This document shows positions 35,301-43,670 of a stretch of DNA of 49,799 nt, piece by piece (position 1 is the stretch's first letter; every line of letters starts with the position of its first letter). This DNA is from Saprospiraceae bacterium (lineage in GTDB: Bacteria > Bacteroidota > Bacteroidia > Chitinophagales > Saprospiraceae). The stretch lies in contig JAGFIW010000027.1 in assembly GCA_024103195.1 (NCBI GenBank), positions 1 to 49,799 of the forward strand, in the 5' to 3' direction. The translations under genes and the position numbers were made by a program. Below the pieces are notes generated by a model. That model was not told where the DNA came from. It saw only the letters and a program-made list of their open reading frames with translations, and ran no database searches.

Positions 35301-38300
35301 TTACAGCAATTCAAAAAGGATATAAGAACCCTGGAGGGTATTCACCCCCCCGATACCCGGCTTGCCCGGCACACGCACCTTGCCCACCTGGGTGAATGGC
35401 ACGGCGGGATCCTGGATGAAATTGTCCGTCAGGATCGGACGCGCCATAGGCGAGTTGGCCAGCGTAAGAAAGAAATCATTGGCTTTTTTGGTCAGGCTTT
35501 TATCGGGTGTGCGGTCAATCTGGGTTGTATTCAAATCATAGAGGACATATTTGAATCCTTCCTCTTTCAGAAGCCGGACAAAATCGTCCTTGCGCCGAAG
35601 CACGGATACCGTTTGTTCATAGACGCCCAACTGGTTGTCCTCCAGGACACGCCGGTCATTGCGGACAATGTGGTAATTGAAAAAAGTGCCGACCCGGTAG
35701 ACCTTGGCCGTAGGATCTGCATTGAGCAATCGGACCACCTCCTCCATGTAAGGCATCGTAGCGGCATAGGTATCCCTGAGATCGGCCGGTCCCGACGCGA
35801 ACTGCAAAAACGGATGGTTGTACCACATACCGGGCTGCTCCCTGGATTGGGGCTGGCCCGAAACGAAAAACAGGAACAACGACAGCAGTCCAGACACCAC
35901 TACCGCGCCCCGCCACCAGATGCGTGCCATGGAAGCCGGGATTCCCTGACCAAGGGCATCCTGCTTGTCGAAAAACCAGGCAAACGCTACAAAAAGCAGG
36001 GCGAACATCGGGAACCCGTACCAGACTATGGCATTGCCCAACAAGATCCACAACAAGCCGAAGGTGATCCCGAATGCCCCCAAATTCCGCATGTTGTCGG
36101 GCATTTGGCGGCCTTTCTCGCGAAGTAACCACCAGGCTCCGGCACCCAGCAACAGAATCAAACAGAAAACCGCGTAAAACGGAAGGCCGGACAGAAAGGC
36201 ATAGGCGCCATGGATCAGCCGGCCGGCTTCCACAAATCCCGTTTGTACCCTTTCGAAAACCGCGCCCGTGAAAGACCCTTCTTCCGAGGGCATCAAACCC
36301 TGTTGCCATTGCAGTTTTTCCGCTACCAACGCCGGGTCTGGTGGAGCGCCCCCCTCCGAATAAAGGGAATACACCGAGATGGTCCAGATCAACAGGCTCC
36401 CGAGGATGACCAGCGCATTGCGCCAAAGGCCGGTCCCCCAGAAAAGGAAAGGCAGGACAAGGAGCAGGAGGAAGGAAATGTCGAGGTACCTGGAAAAAGG
36501 CACCTGGGTGTTCATGGTCATGTCGTAAGGGAGAGAAAGGAAGAGGGGAAGACCGGGTTCATATCCGATATAGCGTTTGATTTCTTCCTGTTGGACACCG
36601 CCGAACAAAGAGGTGCGATACAGGGCACGGTCCACGCCCCGGCGCACTTCTCCTTTGCGGACACCTTCGAAAAGCGCTTTTTGATCCGGAGAGAGGACCT
36701 GGTCGAAAATCTCCTCACGCAACCCCATGAGTCCCATGCGATCACCCTGGCGGATTTTTCCTTCCGCGTGGTAGGTCCGGAGCAATTGCATCAAATGTTC
36801 CTTTTGCGCATTGTCCAGTTCAAAACCACGCCGGGACATCATTTGATTGAGAATGTCGTAGGTGGTCGAGAGGTCATCCGACAGTTCCCCGGTTTCCGAA
36901 GGAGGATAGGCCATCCTGGCCCGTGCTATCTGGCGTTGCTCATCATCCAGTATCTCGTCTATGGCCTTGTTGCGGGCATCCATGAGTTGGTCCATCCTGC
37001 TGCCTGGTGTTGCCTCCCTATTCAAATCCAATTGAGCTGCCAGGACCGCCAAACGGGATAACTGGTCAGGTCGAAGATCCACCCCCAGGTTTCTGAGACT
37101 TTGCTCCAGGATGAATTCCGGCTGACCCGCCTGTGTTTCTTCCTTCGCCAAGAATGCCTGCACATCCAAATGGGGTGACACCGGTTTGCCCTGCACCAGA
37201 TGCGAGATGGCAAACCGCCCCTGTTCACGGAGATGTTTGGCCATCCAGGGTGAAAAACACAGCAAAGCGGCGACCCCGAAGGTCAGCGCGGTCCTGAACA
37301 TGGGTTTCCAGGCTTCCGGGTGCCTGCGCCATCCCGAAGCAAGCAGAGCCATTCCGGGCAACAGGCAGGTCAGGGCAAAGGCCCACCCGGGCGTGTCCCC
37401 CAATTCCAGATATCCAAATCGATTGATCCCGGCCAGGAAAAGGAGGCCGAGGGCGGACAGCAAGACGCCAGCGGCCCCGGGACCCCGCAGGTAACGGTAA
37501 GCCATCAGGGACAGCATTCCGACGATGACCAGCAATCCGGTGTATTTGATACCAAAAGCAAATCCACTCAGCCATCCGGCCAGGGCCCACAAGACTGTGG
37601 CCGAAGGGACTTGCCACCGGCCTATCTGAATGGTTCCACTGCCGGCCTCTTTCCGACCACCACGGGTGGGATCGTATTCAAGAATGAGGAGCAACATGGC
37701 CAGGGACACGAACAGGAATCCGAGGTCTACTTTCTCATCAAACAGGGCATGAAAAGCGAAGGCGGGATTGAGATACATCAAAGCCATGGCCAGCCAGGAG
37801 CCGCTCCGGGAGAGGACAAGCCGGGCCACCCGGTAAATGGCCCACATGCCAAGGAGCATGGCGCCATGGGACAATTGAATGGAGACAGCCACGCGGCGGA
37901 AGAGAACCTCCCCCAGGCTCATGAACAGTTCCCAGTTGTAGCTCTGCCCTATCCGCGGCAAAAATCCCCTGTCGGCGAGGATATGGGTGGTATTCATGTA
38001 CAACAGGGCTCCGTCGAAGCCCACCGGGAATGCCTTGACCACACCCACCTGCACGATGGCCATGGCGATAGCCACAACAAACAAAGGCAACAAACGCCAG
38101 GAGGACTCACCCTTCAGGGACACGGGAGCCAAAAACAAATCCCGCAGAAAATCCAGGATGGTGCGGTAACGCCAGATGGTCACCAGCGCAACGACCGGCC
38201 AGACGACCCAGGTCTTCAATTGTCCGAAGGCGCCTGCGGCAAAAAGGAACAAAGTCATGACGCTGATTCCGACGGCCAGACTGATCAGGTAATACGTAGA

Positions 38301-38717
38301 AGCCGAATAGCCGGCGCGAAGGGGTTTCATCAACCAGGTCCCCAATCCGATATGAAAGACCAGAATGAAAAGGAATGCGGCATGGATTCCCATGCTGTAG
38401 GCGGCAAAGTAGGAGAGGTGTCCGGCCACGCCGTCCGGAAAAACATGGTATGCCGATGCGTACATCCCGAGCACGATCAAACTGAGGAAGAGGACCCAGG
38501 CATACACCATCCATCCGCGGACTACCGCTTGCGTGCGTGTCAGGAAGTACCAGACACCGCCGGATATCAACATAAGGGCCAGGATCAGTCCTGCATTCGG
38601 CCATTGGGTGAAGGCTACGGCATAATACGGATGAAACGCCCAATAGCCCAGCAGTACGAGGAATGTCCATCCTGCAGCCCATAGGGGCCATATCCTGTGA
38701 TTAATCGGCGTGGGCAT
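35301..38717 (-). CDS. 1138-residue polytopic GT-C-like protein with LTxxQ-type helical insert
   Basis: About twelve hydrophobic segments before residue 495, about six more between 740 and 955, and a soluble C-terminal domain (955-1138). The loop GFDGALLYMNTTH (233-245) and FDEKVDLGFLFVS (326-338) carry acidic residues as in GT-C transferases that use lipid-phosphate sugars; the GT-C call is by layout and context, not by a proven signature. Residues 500-735 form a hydrophilic, helical insert with four evenly spaced motifs resembling LTxxQ of Spy/CpxP: LRPDQ (548), LDDEQ (590), LDNAQ (634) and LSPDQ (675). This insert is not known to me from GT-C proteins. It lies five bases before the GT2 gene. 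It may transfer sugar to a glycan or protein outside the inner membrane. Confidence 0.7.
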   Translation of the reverse strand: MPTPINHRIWPLWAAGWTFLVLLGYWAFHPYYAVAFTQWPNAGLILALMLISGGVWYFLTRTQAVVRGWMVYAWVLFLSLIVLGMYASAYHVFPDGVAGHLSYFAAYSMGIHAAFLFILVFHIGLGTWLMKPLRAGYSASTYYLISLAVGISVMTLFLFAAGAFGQLKTWVVWPVVALVTIWRYRTILDFLRDLFLAPVSLKGESSWRLLPLFVVAIAMAIVQVGVVKAFPVGFDGALLYMNTTHILADRGFLPRIGQSYNWELFMSLGEVLFRRVAVSIQLSHGAMLLGMWAIYRVARLVLSRSGSWLAMALMYLNPAFAFHALFDEKVDLGFLFVSLAMLLLILEYDPTRGGRKEAGSGTIQIGRWQVPSATVLWALAGWLSGFAFGIKYTGLLVIVGMLSLMAYRYLRGPGAAGVLLSALGLLFLAGINRFGYLELGDTPGWAFALTCLLPGMALLASGWRRHPEAWKPMFRTALTFGVAALLCFSPWMAKHLREQGRFAISHLVQGKPVSPHLDVQAFLAKEETQAGQPEFILEQSLRNLGVDLRPDQLSRLAVLAAQLDLNREATPGSRMDQLMDARNKAIDEILDDEQRQIARARMAYPPSETGELSDDLSTTYDILNQMMSRRGFELDNAQKEHLMQLLRTYHAEGKIRQGDRMGLMGLREEIFDQVLSPDQKALFEGVRKGEVRRGVDRALYRTSLFGGVQQEEIKRYIGYEPGLPLFLSLPYDMTMNTQVPFSRYLDISFLLLLVLPFLFWGTGLWRNALVILGSLLIWTISVYSLYSEGGAPPDPALVAEKLQWQQGLMPSEEGSFTGAVFERVQTGFVEAGRLIHGAYAFLSGLPFYAVFCLILLLGAGAWWLLREKGRQMPDNMRNLGAFGITFGLLWILLGNAIVWYGFPMFALLFVAFAWFFDKQDALGQGIPASMARIWWRGAVVVSGLLSLFLFFVSGQPQSREQPGMWYNHPFLQFASGPADLRDTYAATMPYMEEVVRLLNADPTAKVYRVGTFFNYHIVRNDRRVLEDNQLGVYEQTVSVLRRKDDFVRLLKEEGFKYVLYDLNTTQIDRTPDKSLTKKANDFFLTLANSPMARPILTDNFIQDPAVPFTQVGKVRVPGKPGIGGVNTLQGSYILFELL

Positions 38718-38753
38718 AATGCAACGGATTTGGGATGAGAGTGATACGAATAT

Positions 38754-39941
38754 TCATACGGGCATGTTACGGACCTTGTCATGGCCGGAAGGCCGTGCCG
38801 CAGACGGGCTTTCGGGCGTAGGGTCCGGCATCCCCCTGTCGATCCGGCCGACGGCATCCAACCAATCCCGGGCGTGATCGGCCCAGTTGAACAAAGCAGC
38901 CCTTTGTCGCCCTTCCTGTCGGAGGCGTTGGTAGTCGTCTGCCGGTAATTGTCCCATTTGGAGCATGGCCCGGGTCAAAGCCTGGGTGTCCATCGGATCG
39001 ACATACCAGGCCGTATCCCCACCCACTTCTGGAAGACTGGATACCCCCGAGCAAATGACGGGACAACCACAGGACAGGGCCTCGAGGACGGGCAACCCGA
39101 ATCCTTCATATTCGGAAGGGTAAACCAGGGCACGGGCATGGGTGTACAGCGCACTCAGTACGGCATCGGGAACAAAGCCGGCCAAATGGATGTCTGCCCG
39201 GAACGGATGTTCTTCCAGCGCCCGGTAAAAGGATTCGGATTTCCACCCTTTTTGACCCACCACCAGAAGTGGAAGGCCGTCCTTTTCTGTCTTCCGGTAG
39301 GCGGCATAGGCATCCAACAGCCGGATCAGGTTTTTTCTGGGCTCGATGGTACCGACCGACAACCAGTAAGGAGGTCGGATACCGGATTGTTCGAGCCAGG
39401 TCATGTTGGCATTCGGCTGCATGTCCGGGTCGCATCCCAGGGGGATGGTCGTGATCCGGGACGCCACCTCCGGGAAAAAAGTCCGGATATCGGCGGCGGT
39501 ATGCGCGGAATTGGCCAGGATCAGAGATGCCCTCCGCAAAATGCCCCGCAAAAAGATGCGTTGCAGCCATTGGCTGTGAAACCGGTGATATTGGGGAAAC
39601 AGCAAGGGGGTCATGTCGTGGATCATGGTGACCCTTCGGATGCGTGCAGGCAGGTTGAAGGGGCCGAAATGAGCCGGTTCAAACACCACGTCCACTTTGT
39701 GCCACCACAGGACAAGGGGCACCACGAAAAACAACCGCAAGGCCGCCAGGCCAAGTCCTATCCGGACATTGGGGATGACGATCTGCCTGGCACCGGACAA
39801 GGATGGATCTTTTCGTTCGCGAATCAGGATCCACTCGTGCCCTCCACCGGCCTGCAGGAGATGGCGCACCAATTCCCGCGTGTAGACGTGTACCCCGCCT
39901 TTCTGGTTGTCTATCGGGTCGGCGATGATGGCAATCCTCAT
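38754..39941 (-). CDS. GT4-family glycosyltransferase
   Basis: A 395-residue GT-B glycosyltransferase. Seen are GGVHVYTREL near the start, FEPAHFGPF, VTMIHDMTPLLFP (similar to mannosyl- and rhamnosyl-type GT4 enzymes), the SVGTIEPRKNLIRLLDAY donor-domain start and EGFGLPVLEALSCGCPVI with the E-x7-E motif. It is cytosolic. Its ATG overlaps the stop of the sulfotransferase-GT4 fusion (ATGA at 39941), and its sequence is clearly related to the GT4 half of that fusion, for example HDMTPLLFP against HDMTHQLFP, suggesting duplication. The GT-C-like gene follows 36 bases later. Confidence 0.92.
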   Translation of the reverse strand: MRIAIIADPIDNQKGGVHVYTRELVRHLLQAGGGHEWILIRERKDPSLSGARQIVIPNVRIGLGLAALRLFFVVPLVLWWHKVDVVFEPAHFGPFNLPARIRRVTMIHDMTPLLFPQYHRFHSQWLQRIFLRGILRRASLILANSAHTAADIRTFFPEVASRITTIPLGCDPDMQPNANMTWLEQSGIRPPYWLSVGTIEPRKNLIRLLDAYAAYRKTEKDGLPLLVVGQKGWKSESFYRALEEHPFRADIHLAGFVPDAVLSALYTHARALVYPSEYEGFGLPVLEALSCGCPVICSGVSSLPEVGGDTAWYVDPMDTQALTRAMLQMGQLPADDYQRLRQEGRQRAALFNWADHARDWLDAVGRIDRGMPDPTPESPSAARPSGHDKVRNMPV

Positions 39942-42028
39942 GACGGGTGCAATGTTTGGGTCCCGGTATCGGTCACGGGATGCGGTGCCGGGTCTCTTTG
40001 GCGCCGGATGACGGATTCATACACACGGAGCGTATCAAAGGCCGTCCGCAGCCAGGAAAAACGCCGGGATTGCCACACGGCTTTCCGGGCCAGATCGTTT
40101 CTCAAACCGGCATCCTGCCACAACCTTTCCATTTGCTTTTGGATGTCTTCCACATCCCGGGAATCGGCGGCCAGCCCGGCTTCGCCGACGACCTCCGGCA
40201 AGGCGCTGTTGTTGCCGTAAATGACCGGTGTCCCGCACCGCATGGCCTCCAGAGGCGGCAGGCCAAAACCCTCATAATGGGCCACGTAACACATGGCCAG
40301 GGCACGACTATACAGCCAGGGCAGGTCTTCATCCAGCACGTGTCCGGTAAAATGGATTCGCTCCGAACCCGCCTGGCCGGCAGAAAAAACCTCCTCGGTT
40401 CGCCACCCTTTGCGCCCGCAAATCAGCAATAGCGGCCCTTCCCTCTCCTGCCGGCTACTGAAACGAAGGAATGCCTCAACCACATGCCGGAGATTTTTTC
40501 GCGGCTCCAGCGTGGAAAGGCTGATGAAATAAGGCTGGTCGGGGATCTGATACCTTTCGCGCACCAACCTCCAGGTTTCATCTCCTGACATGGGTTTGAA
40601 ACGGTCGCCATTGGCGGCCTCATGGATGACGGTGGTGCGTGCTTCGAGCTCCGGGAATTGGTCCAGCAAATCCCGGCGGGTGGAGGAGGATACCGCAATG
40701 ACGGCAGCGGCATGTTCCCGCAAAAAAGTCATGCCTTTTGCCGCCAGGTGCACATTCCCAGGTTCATGGTACTCCGGAAACAACTGATGCGTCATGTCGT
40801 GAACCGTAAAAACGGAGGGCAATGTCATCTGCTCCACATAGAGGTAATTCTGGGGCAATGGCACGTGGACCAATTCATGGTGAGCACTGGCCTGGCGCCA
40901 GGCCCGCACATAGCGTTCCTGGATCGACTCCCCTCTGATCCAGGCCAGGATTCGCCGAATGGGTAAGGCCCTGTACACCGGACTCAACCGGTCATAAACG
41001 GCCGTCGGGAGGATTTGCCGGATCCTCATTTTGAAACTGAGGAGGTAGTGCTCCCAGTCCTTGTGTATGGGTTGGCGAATGCCGAATTGTTGGCGCTCCA
41101 GTTCCCTTCTTTCCTCGATCCGGTGATAGTATTGGGGCAGGGGTGTGATTTGTCCGTGGGTCAAGACGTCGATCCGCCACTTTTCCGGTTGCCGGCGCTG
41201 AAAAGCTACCAGGCTGTACATCAATTCCTCCACATAGCGGCGGATGCCATCCATGTGGGCATCTTCGGTTTTGTTGCCTTCGATCAGGATGCGGTAAGGT
41301 TCGCCAGATGCCTCCTGGCGCTCTCGCAGCCAGGACTCTCCGATAGGGCCCAACTCGTAACCCAAAGCCAGCATTTGCTCCCCGTGCAACTCCCAAAAGA
41401 GGCGCTCAAGTTCCGGAGGCATTTCATCCTTCCAGGCCCCTGTCTTACCCCGTCTGAAATTCTTCCGGGCCATATCGGCCACTTCCTGATCATCCAGGAT
41501 CTTGCGACCGGCCCCATATTGCGGAGTGCCAAACTTCAGGTCGGCAAACGATGGCAGTTTCTCCTTCCTGGGCGGAGGCAGGTCCATGACCGCCCGCAAC
41601 TTTTCCACCTCCCGGATGGGGTCAGCTATCAGGTCTTCAAACCGGATGATCACATCCGCCGCTTTCGTCCATTGCCGCACATTCTCCGACCAACCGCCGA
41701 AAAAACTGCCGTCCATGGCAAGGATGGCCTCCAGCAAATTGAGATAATAATCGGAACCGGGTTCGATGATGTCTTTCCTGTGATGGGCCATGGAAACCAG
41801 AGCATCCCTGCCTTCCCGTATGATGTACACTTTGGGAATCGAGGGGTCGGAGGGCACCAACTGATCGGGCAGCAAATGCGTTTTGACCACCGGATACCGG
41901 TCGTACGCCGGATCAAGCGGATATTGCGGCTCCCGGTGCCAGGTACTGGATTCCAGGCCGTATACCTCATACAGTACATTCCGGAAGAACGTGTTTCCGG
42001 ACCGGGGGAAAGAGGCAAGCCAGATCAT
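39938..42028 (-). CDS. fusion protein: N-terminal sulfotransferase, C-terminal GT4 glycosyltransferase
   Basis: A 696-residue protein of two enzymes. Residues 1-230 are a PAPS-dependent sulfotransferase: 5'-phosphosulfate loop ASFPRSGNTFFR (5-16), 3'-phosphate site IIREGRDALVS (69-79), IRFEDL (128-133), and FRRGKTGAWKDE (191-202), the usual C-terminal PAPS loop. Residues 245-690 are a GT-B transferase with an N-terminal half that ends in VFTVHDMTHQLFP, a donor half beginning SLSTLEPRKNLRHVVEAF, and the E-x7-E motif EGFGLPPLEAMRCGTP. One chain could thus add a sugar and sulfate the product or its neighbour (inference). No frame break or linker hydrophobicity was seen at the join. It heads the minus-strand train, 4-base overlap with the next GT4 gene. 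Confidence 0.88.
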   Translation of the reverse strand: MIWLASFPRSGNTFFRNVLYEVYGLESSTWHREPQYPLDPAYDRYPVVKTHLLPDQLVPSDPSIPKVYIIREGRDALVSMAHHRKDIIEPGSDYYLNLLEAILAMDGSFFGGWSENVRQWTKAADVIIRFEDLIADPIREVEKLRAVMDLPPPRKEKLPSFADLKFGTPQYGAGRKILDDQEVADMARKNFRRGKTGAWKDEMPPELERLFWELHGEQMLALGYELGPIGESWLRERQEASGEPYRILIEGNKTEDAHMDGIRRYVEELMYSLVAFQRRQPEKWRIDVLTHGQITPLPQYYHRIEERRELERQQFGIRQPIHKDWEHYLLSFKMRIRQILPTAVYDRLSPVYRALPIRRILAWIRGESIQERYVRAWRQASAHHELVHVPLPQNYLYVEQMTLPSVFTVHDMTHQLFPEYHEPGNVHLAAKGMTFLREHAAAVIAVSSSTRRDLLDQFPELEARTTVIHEAANGDRFKPMSGDETWRLVRERYQIPDQPYFISLSTLEPRKNLRHVVEAFLRFSSRQEREGPLLLICGRKGWRTEEVFSAGQAGSERIHFTGHVLDEDLPWLYSRALAMCYVAHYEGFGLPPLEAMRCGTPVIYGNNSALPEVVGEAGLAADSRDVEDIQKQMERLWQDAGLRNDLARKAVWQSRRFSWLRTAFDTLRVYESVIRRQRDPAPHPVTDTGTQTLHPS

Positions 42029-42294
42029 TTACTATTTTTTCCCGGTTTGGGCTCCGACCGGACACCTAAGCACAGGCAACAGCCTTTCAGTCAGCGGCAG
42101 GCGGAGGGAGAACCGGCAAGCCTGGTTGTTGCAAAAAGCCCGCCAATGCCTGTCACATTCTGCAAATATTACGAAATTTTATATGAAAAGGCAATCCCGC
42201 AAGGGATTTTCCCGTATATCGGTTTGGACGGTCCTTCCCTCCACCTTGGAGCGGGGCCGATCCGCACTTTTTTCGTCCATTGACTGTTGATGGT
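42029..42294. other. divergent intergenic region of the glycan locus
   Basis: 266 bases between two divergent gene trains. It holds an AT-rich patch (about 42162-42189) suitable for promoters, but no exact TAnnTTTG box, and a compact hairpin AATCCC-GCAA-GGGATT (42193-42208) with a GNRA-type loop followed by a T pair. It is the natural control point of both trains. An in-frame TTG at 42280 could extend the sulfotransferase but the ATG at 42295 is preferred. Confidence 0.4.
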
Positions 42295-43008
42295 ATGATG
42301 TTCTCCTGGTTTCGCCGGTCCCGGCCCAAGGACGGTCCTCTGCGCCTGATCTCTGTCCATATTCCTAAAACGGCAGGCACTTCCTTCAGGAATACCCTCC
42401 GGCAGGTGTATGGCGCCCGGGAAGTCATCCGTCTGGACATTGGCCTGGTCCGTCAGGAGACGCGGATCAACGAGCACATCTATGAAGACCCCGGTTTGCC
42501 TGTAGGGACTTCGGTCATCCACGGTCACTTTTCCTATCCATTGTTGACCGAACGCTTTGCAATCGACCCGGCCGTACCTGTCATCACATGGTTGAGAGAT
42601 CCGGTAGATCGGGTCATATCCAACTATTTTTATCTGGCCCGCCGACTGGAGGAAGAACTCGATGAGGAAGGCAAGGGTCTGAACATCCTGAAGAAAATGC
42701 AACGGTCATTGATCGAATACGCCCGTTATGAACCCGCCCGCAACCGGATGACCAGATTTTTGGAAGGCCTCCATGTGGAGGACCTTCGGTTCGTTGGCCT
42801 GGTAGAATACTATGACGAGGATCTGAAGAGATTGTCGGGCCTGCTGGCGTGGCCGGAATACCCGGTTTTCAGTCACAACAAAACGGAAAGGGACACCTCC
42901 CATGTTTCGGCGGCGGAAATCGACGAGATACGCCGGCTGAATACGGAGGATATCAAACTCTATGACAGAGCCATGAACCTGAGGGAGAAAGGCCATTGGA
43001 TGCCATGA
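42295..43008 (+). CDS. PAPS-dependent sulfotransferase (family 2 type), first copy
   Basis: A 237-residue protein with the PAPS 5'-phosphosulfate loop HIPKTAGTSF (22-31) and 3'-phosphate site WLRDPVDRVIS (99-109), the form seen in carbohydrate sulfotransferases of the heparan-2-O type. GHFSY (about 78) follows the usual GH-F motif. There is no signal or membrane segment, so it works in the cytosol on a nucleotide- or lipid-linked glycan or cytosolic acceptor. The start is one of two adjacent ATGs (42295 and 42298). Its stop overlaps the ATG of a related sulfotransferase (ATGA), pointing to tandem duplication. Confidence 0.88.
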   Translation: MMFSWFRRSRPKDGPLRLISVHIPKTAGTSFRNTLRQVYGAREVIRLDIGLVRQETRINEHIYEDPGLPVGTSVIHGHFSYPLLTERFAIDPAVPVITWLRDPVDRVISNYFYLARRLEEELDEEGKGLNILKKMQRSLIEYARYEPARNRMTRFLEGLHVEDLRFVGLVEYYDEDLKRLSGLLAWPEYPVFSHNKTERDTSHVSAAEIDEIRRLNTEDIKLYDRAMNLREKGHWMP

Positions 43009-43670
43009 TCGAATTGTTGTCCATCCACATCCCGAAAACGGCGGGAACCTCCTTTCACGATATCCTGGTGCAGGTGTATGGTGAAGCGGTATCCGCATCC
43101 CTGAAGCGACGGGATGTGCTGGCCAATGAAAGGGAGTCCCCCGACGGGCGATTGCGGTTTGAGCATGGTTTGCGGGTGATTCATGGTCATTTCAAGTTCA
43201 GGGAAATTGCCCATTTGCGGATTCCCGGCGAGACGCGGTTGATTTGCTGGTTGCGTCATCCAGTCCTGCGGGTGGTATCCAATTGGCATTTTTTCCAGGA
43301 TGGCCTTCGGCATCCGCAAAGGAATCCAGAACAATCCCGACAGAATGCCCACCGGCAGGGAGAGTCCCTCCTGACCTATGCCCGCGAGCAGGAAAATCGC
43401 AATCGCATCTCGGATTTCCTGGCCGGCGCCACACCGGAAGATTTCTTCTTTATCGGCATTCAGGAGCATTTCGGGGAGGATATACAGCGGCTGGGAGGCA
43501 TGCTCGGCTGGCCGGAGGTACAGGTTCGTGACCTCAACAAAAATAGCCGGGTCTCCGACCCAAGCCCCGAAGAGTGGGCAGAAATCAGCCGCCTGAACAG
43601 CGATGACCTCGTCTGGTACGAACAAGCCCTGCAGTGGCGAACCCGCAAAATCAAACGCGTCGAATCCTGA
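43005..43670 (+). CDS. PAPS-dependent sulfotransferase (family 2 type), second copy
   Basis: A 221-residue paralog of the preceding gene. HIPKTAGTSF (8-17) and CWLRHPVLRVVSNW give the two PAPS-binding sites, and IHGHFKF matches IHGHFSY of the first copy. The two also share a C-terminal EI-RLN-D-YE/YDRA-like stretch. The divergence between the copies suggests different acceptor positions (inference). The ATG at 43005 overlaps the previous stop; an ATG three codons earlier is possible. The next gene begins at the last base of its stop (TGATG). Confidence 0.88.
   Translation: MIELLSIHIPKTAGTSFHDILVQVYGEAVSASLKRRDVLANERESPDGRLRFEHGLRVIHGHFKFREIAHLRIPGETRLICWLRHPVLRVVSNWHFFQDGLRHPQRNPEQSRQNAHRQGESLLTYAREQENRNRISDFLAGATPEDFFFIGIQEHFGEDIQRLGGMLGWPEVQVRDLNKNSRVSDPSPEEWAEISRLNSDDLVWYEQALQWRTRKIKRVES

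Noticed and set aside
37320-38684. 454-codon open frame on the plus strand
   Set aside because: Antisense to the 1138-residue membrane protein; its product is Gln/His/Gly-rich with no family pattern, a by-product of codon bias.
38949-42283. Two plus-strand open frames of more than 420 codons (38949-40220 and 41015-42283)
   Set aside because: Antisense to the GT4 gene and the sulfotransferase-GT4 fusion; no recognisable protein pattern.
42280-42294. TTG start giving five extra residues to the first sulfotransferase
   Set aside because: Two ATG codons follow at once (42295 and 42298) and the family core begins well after them.
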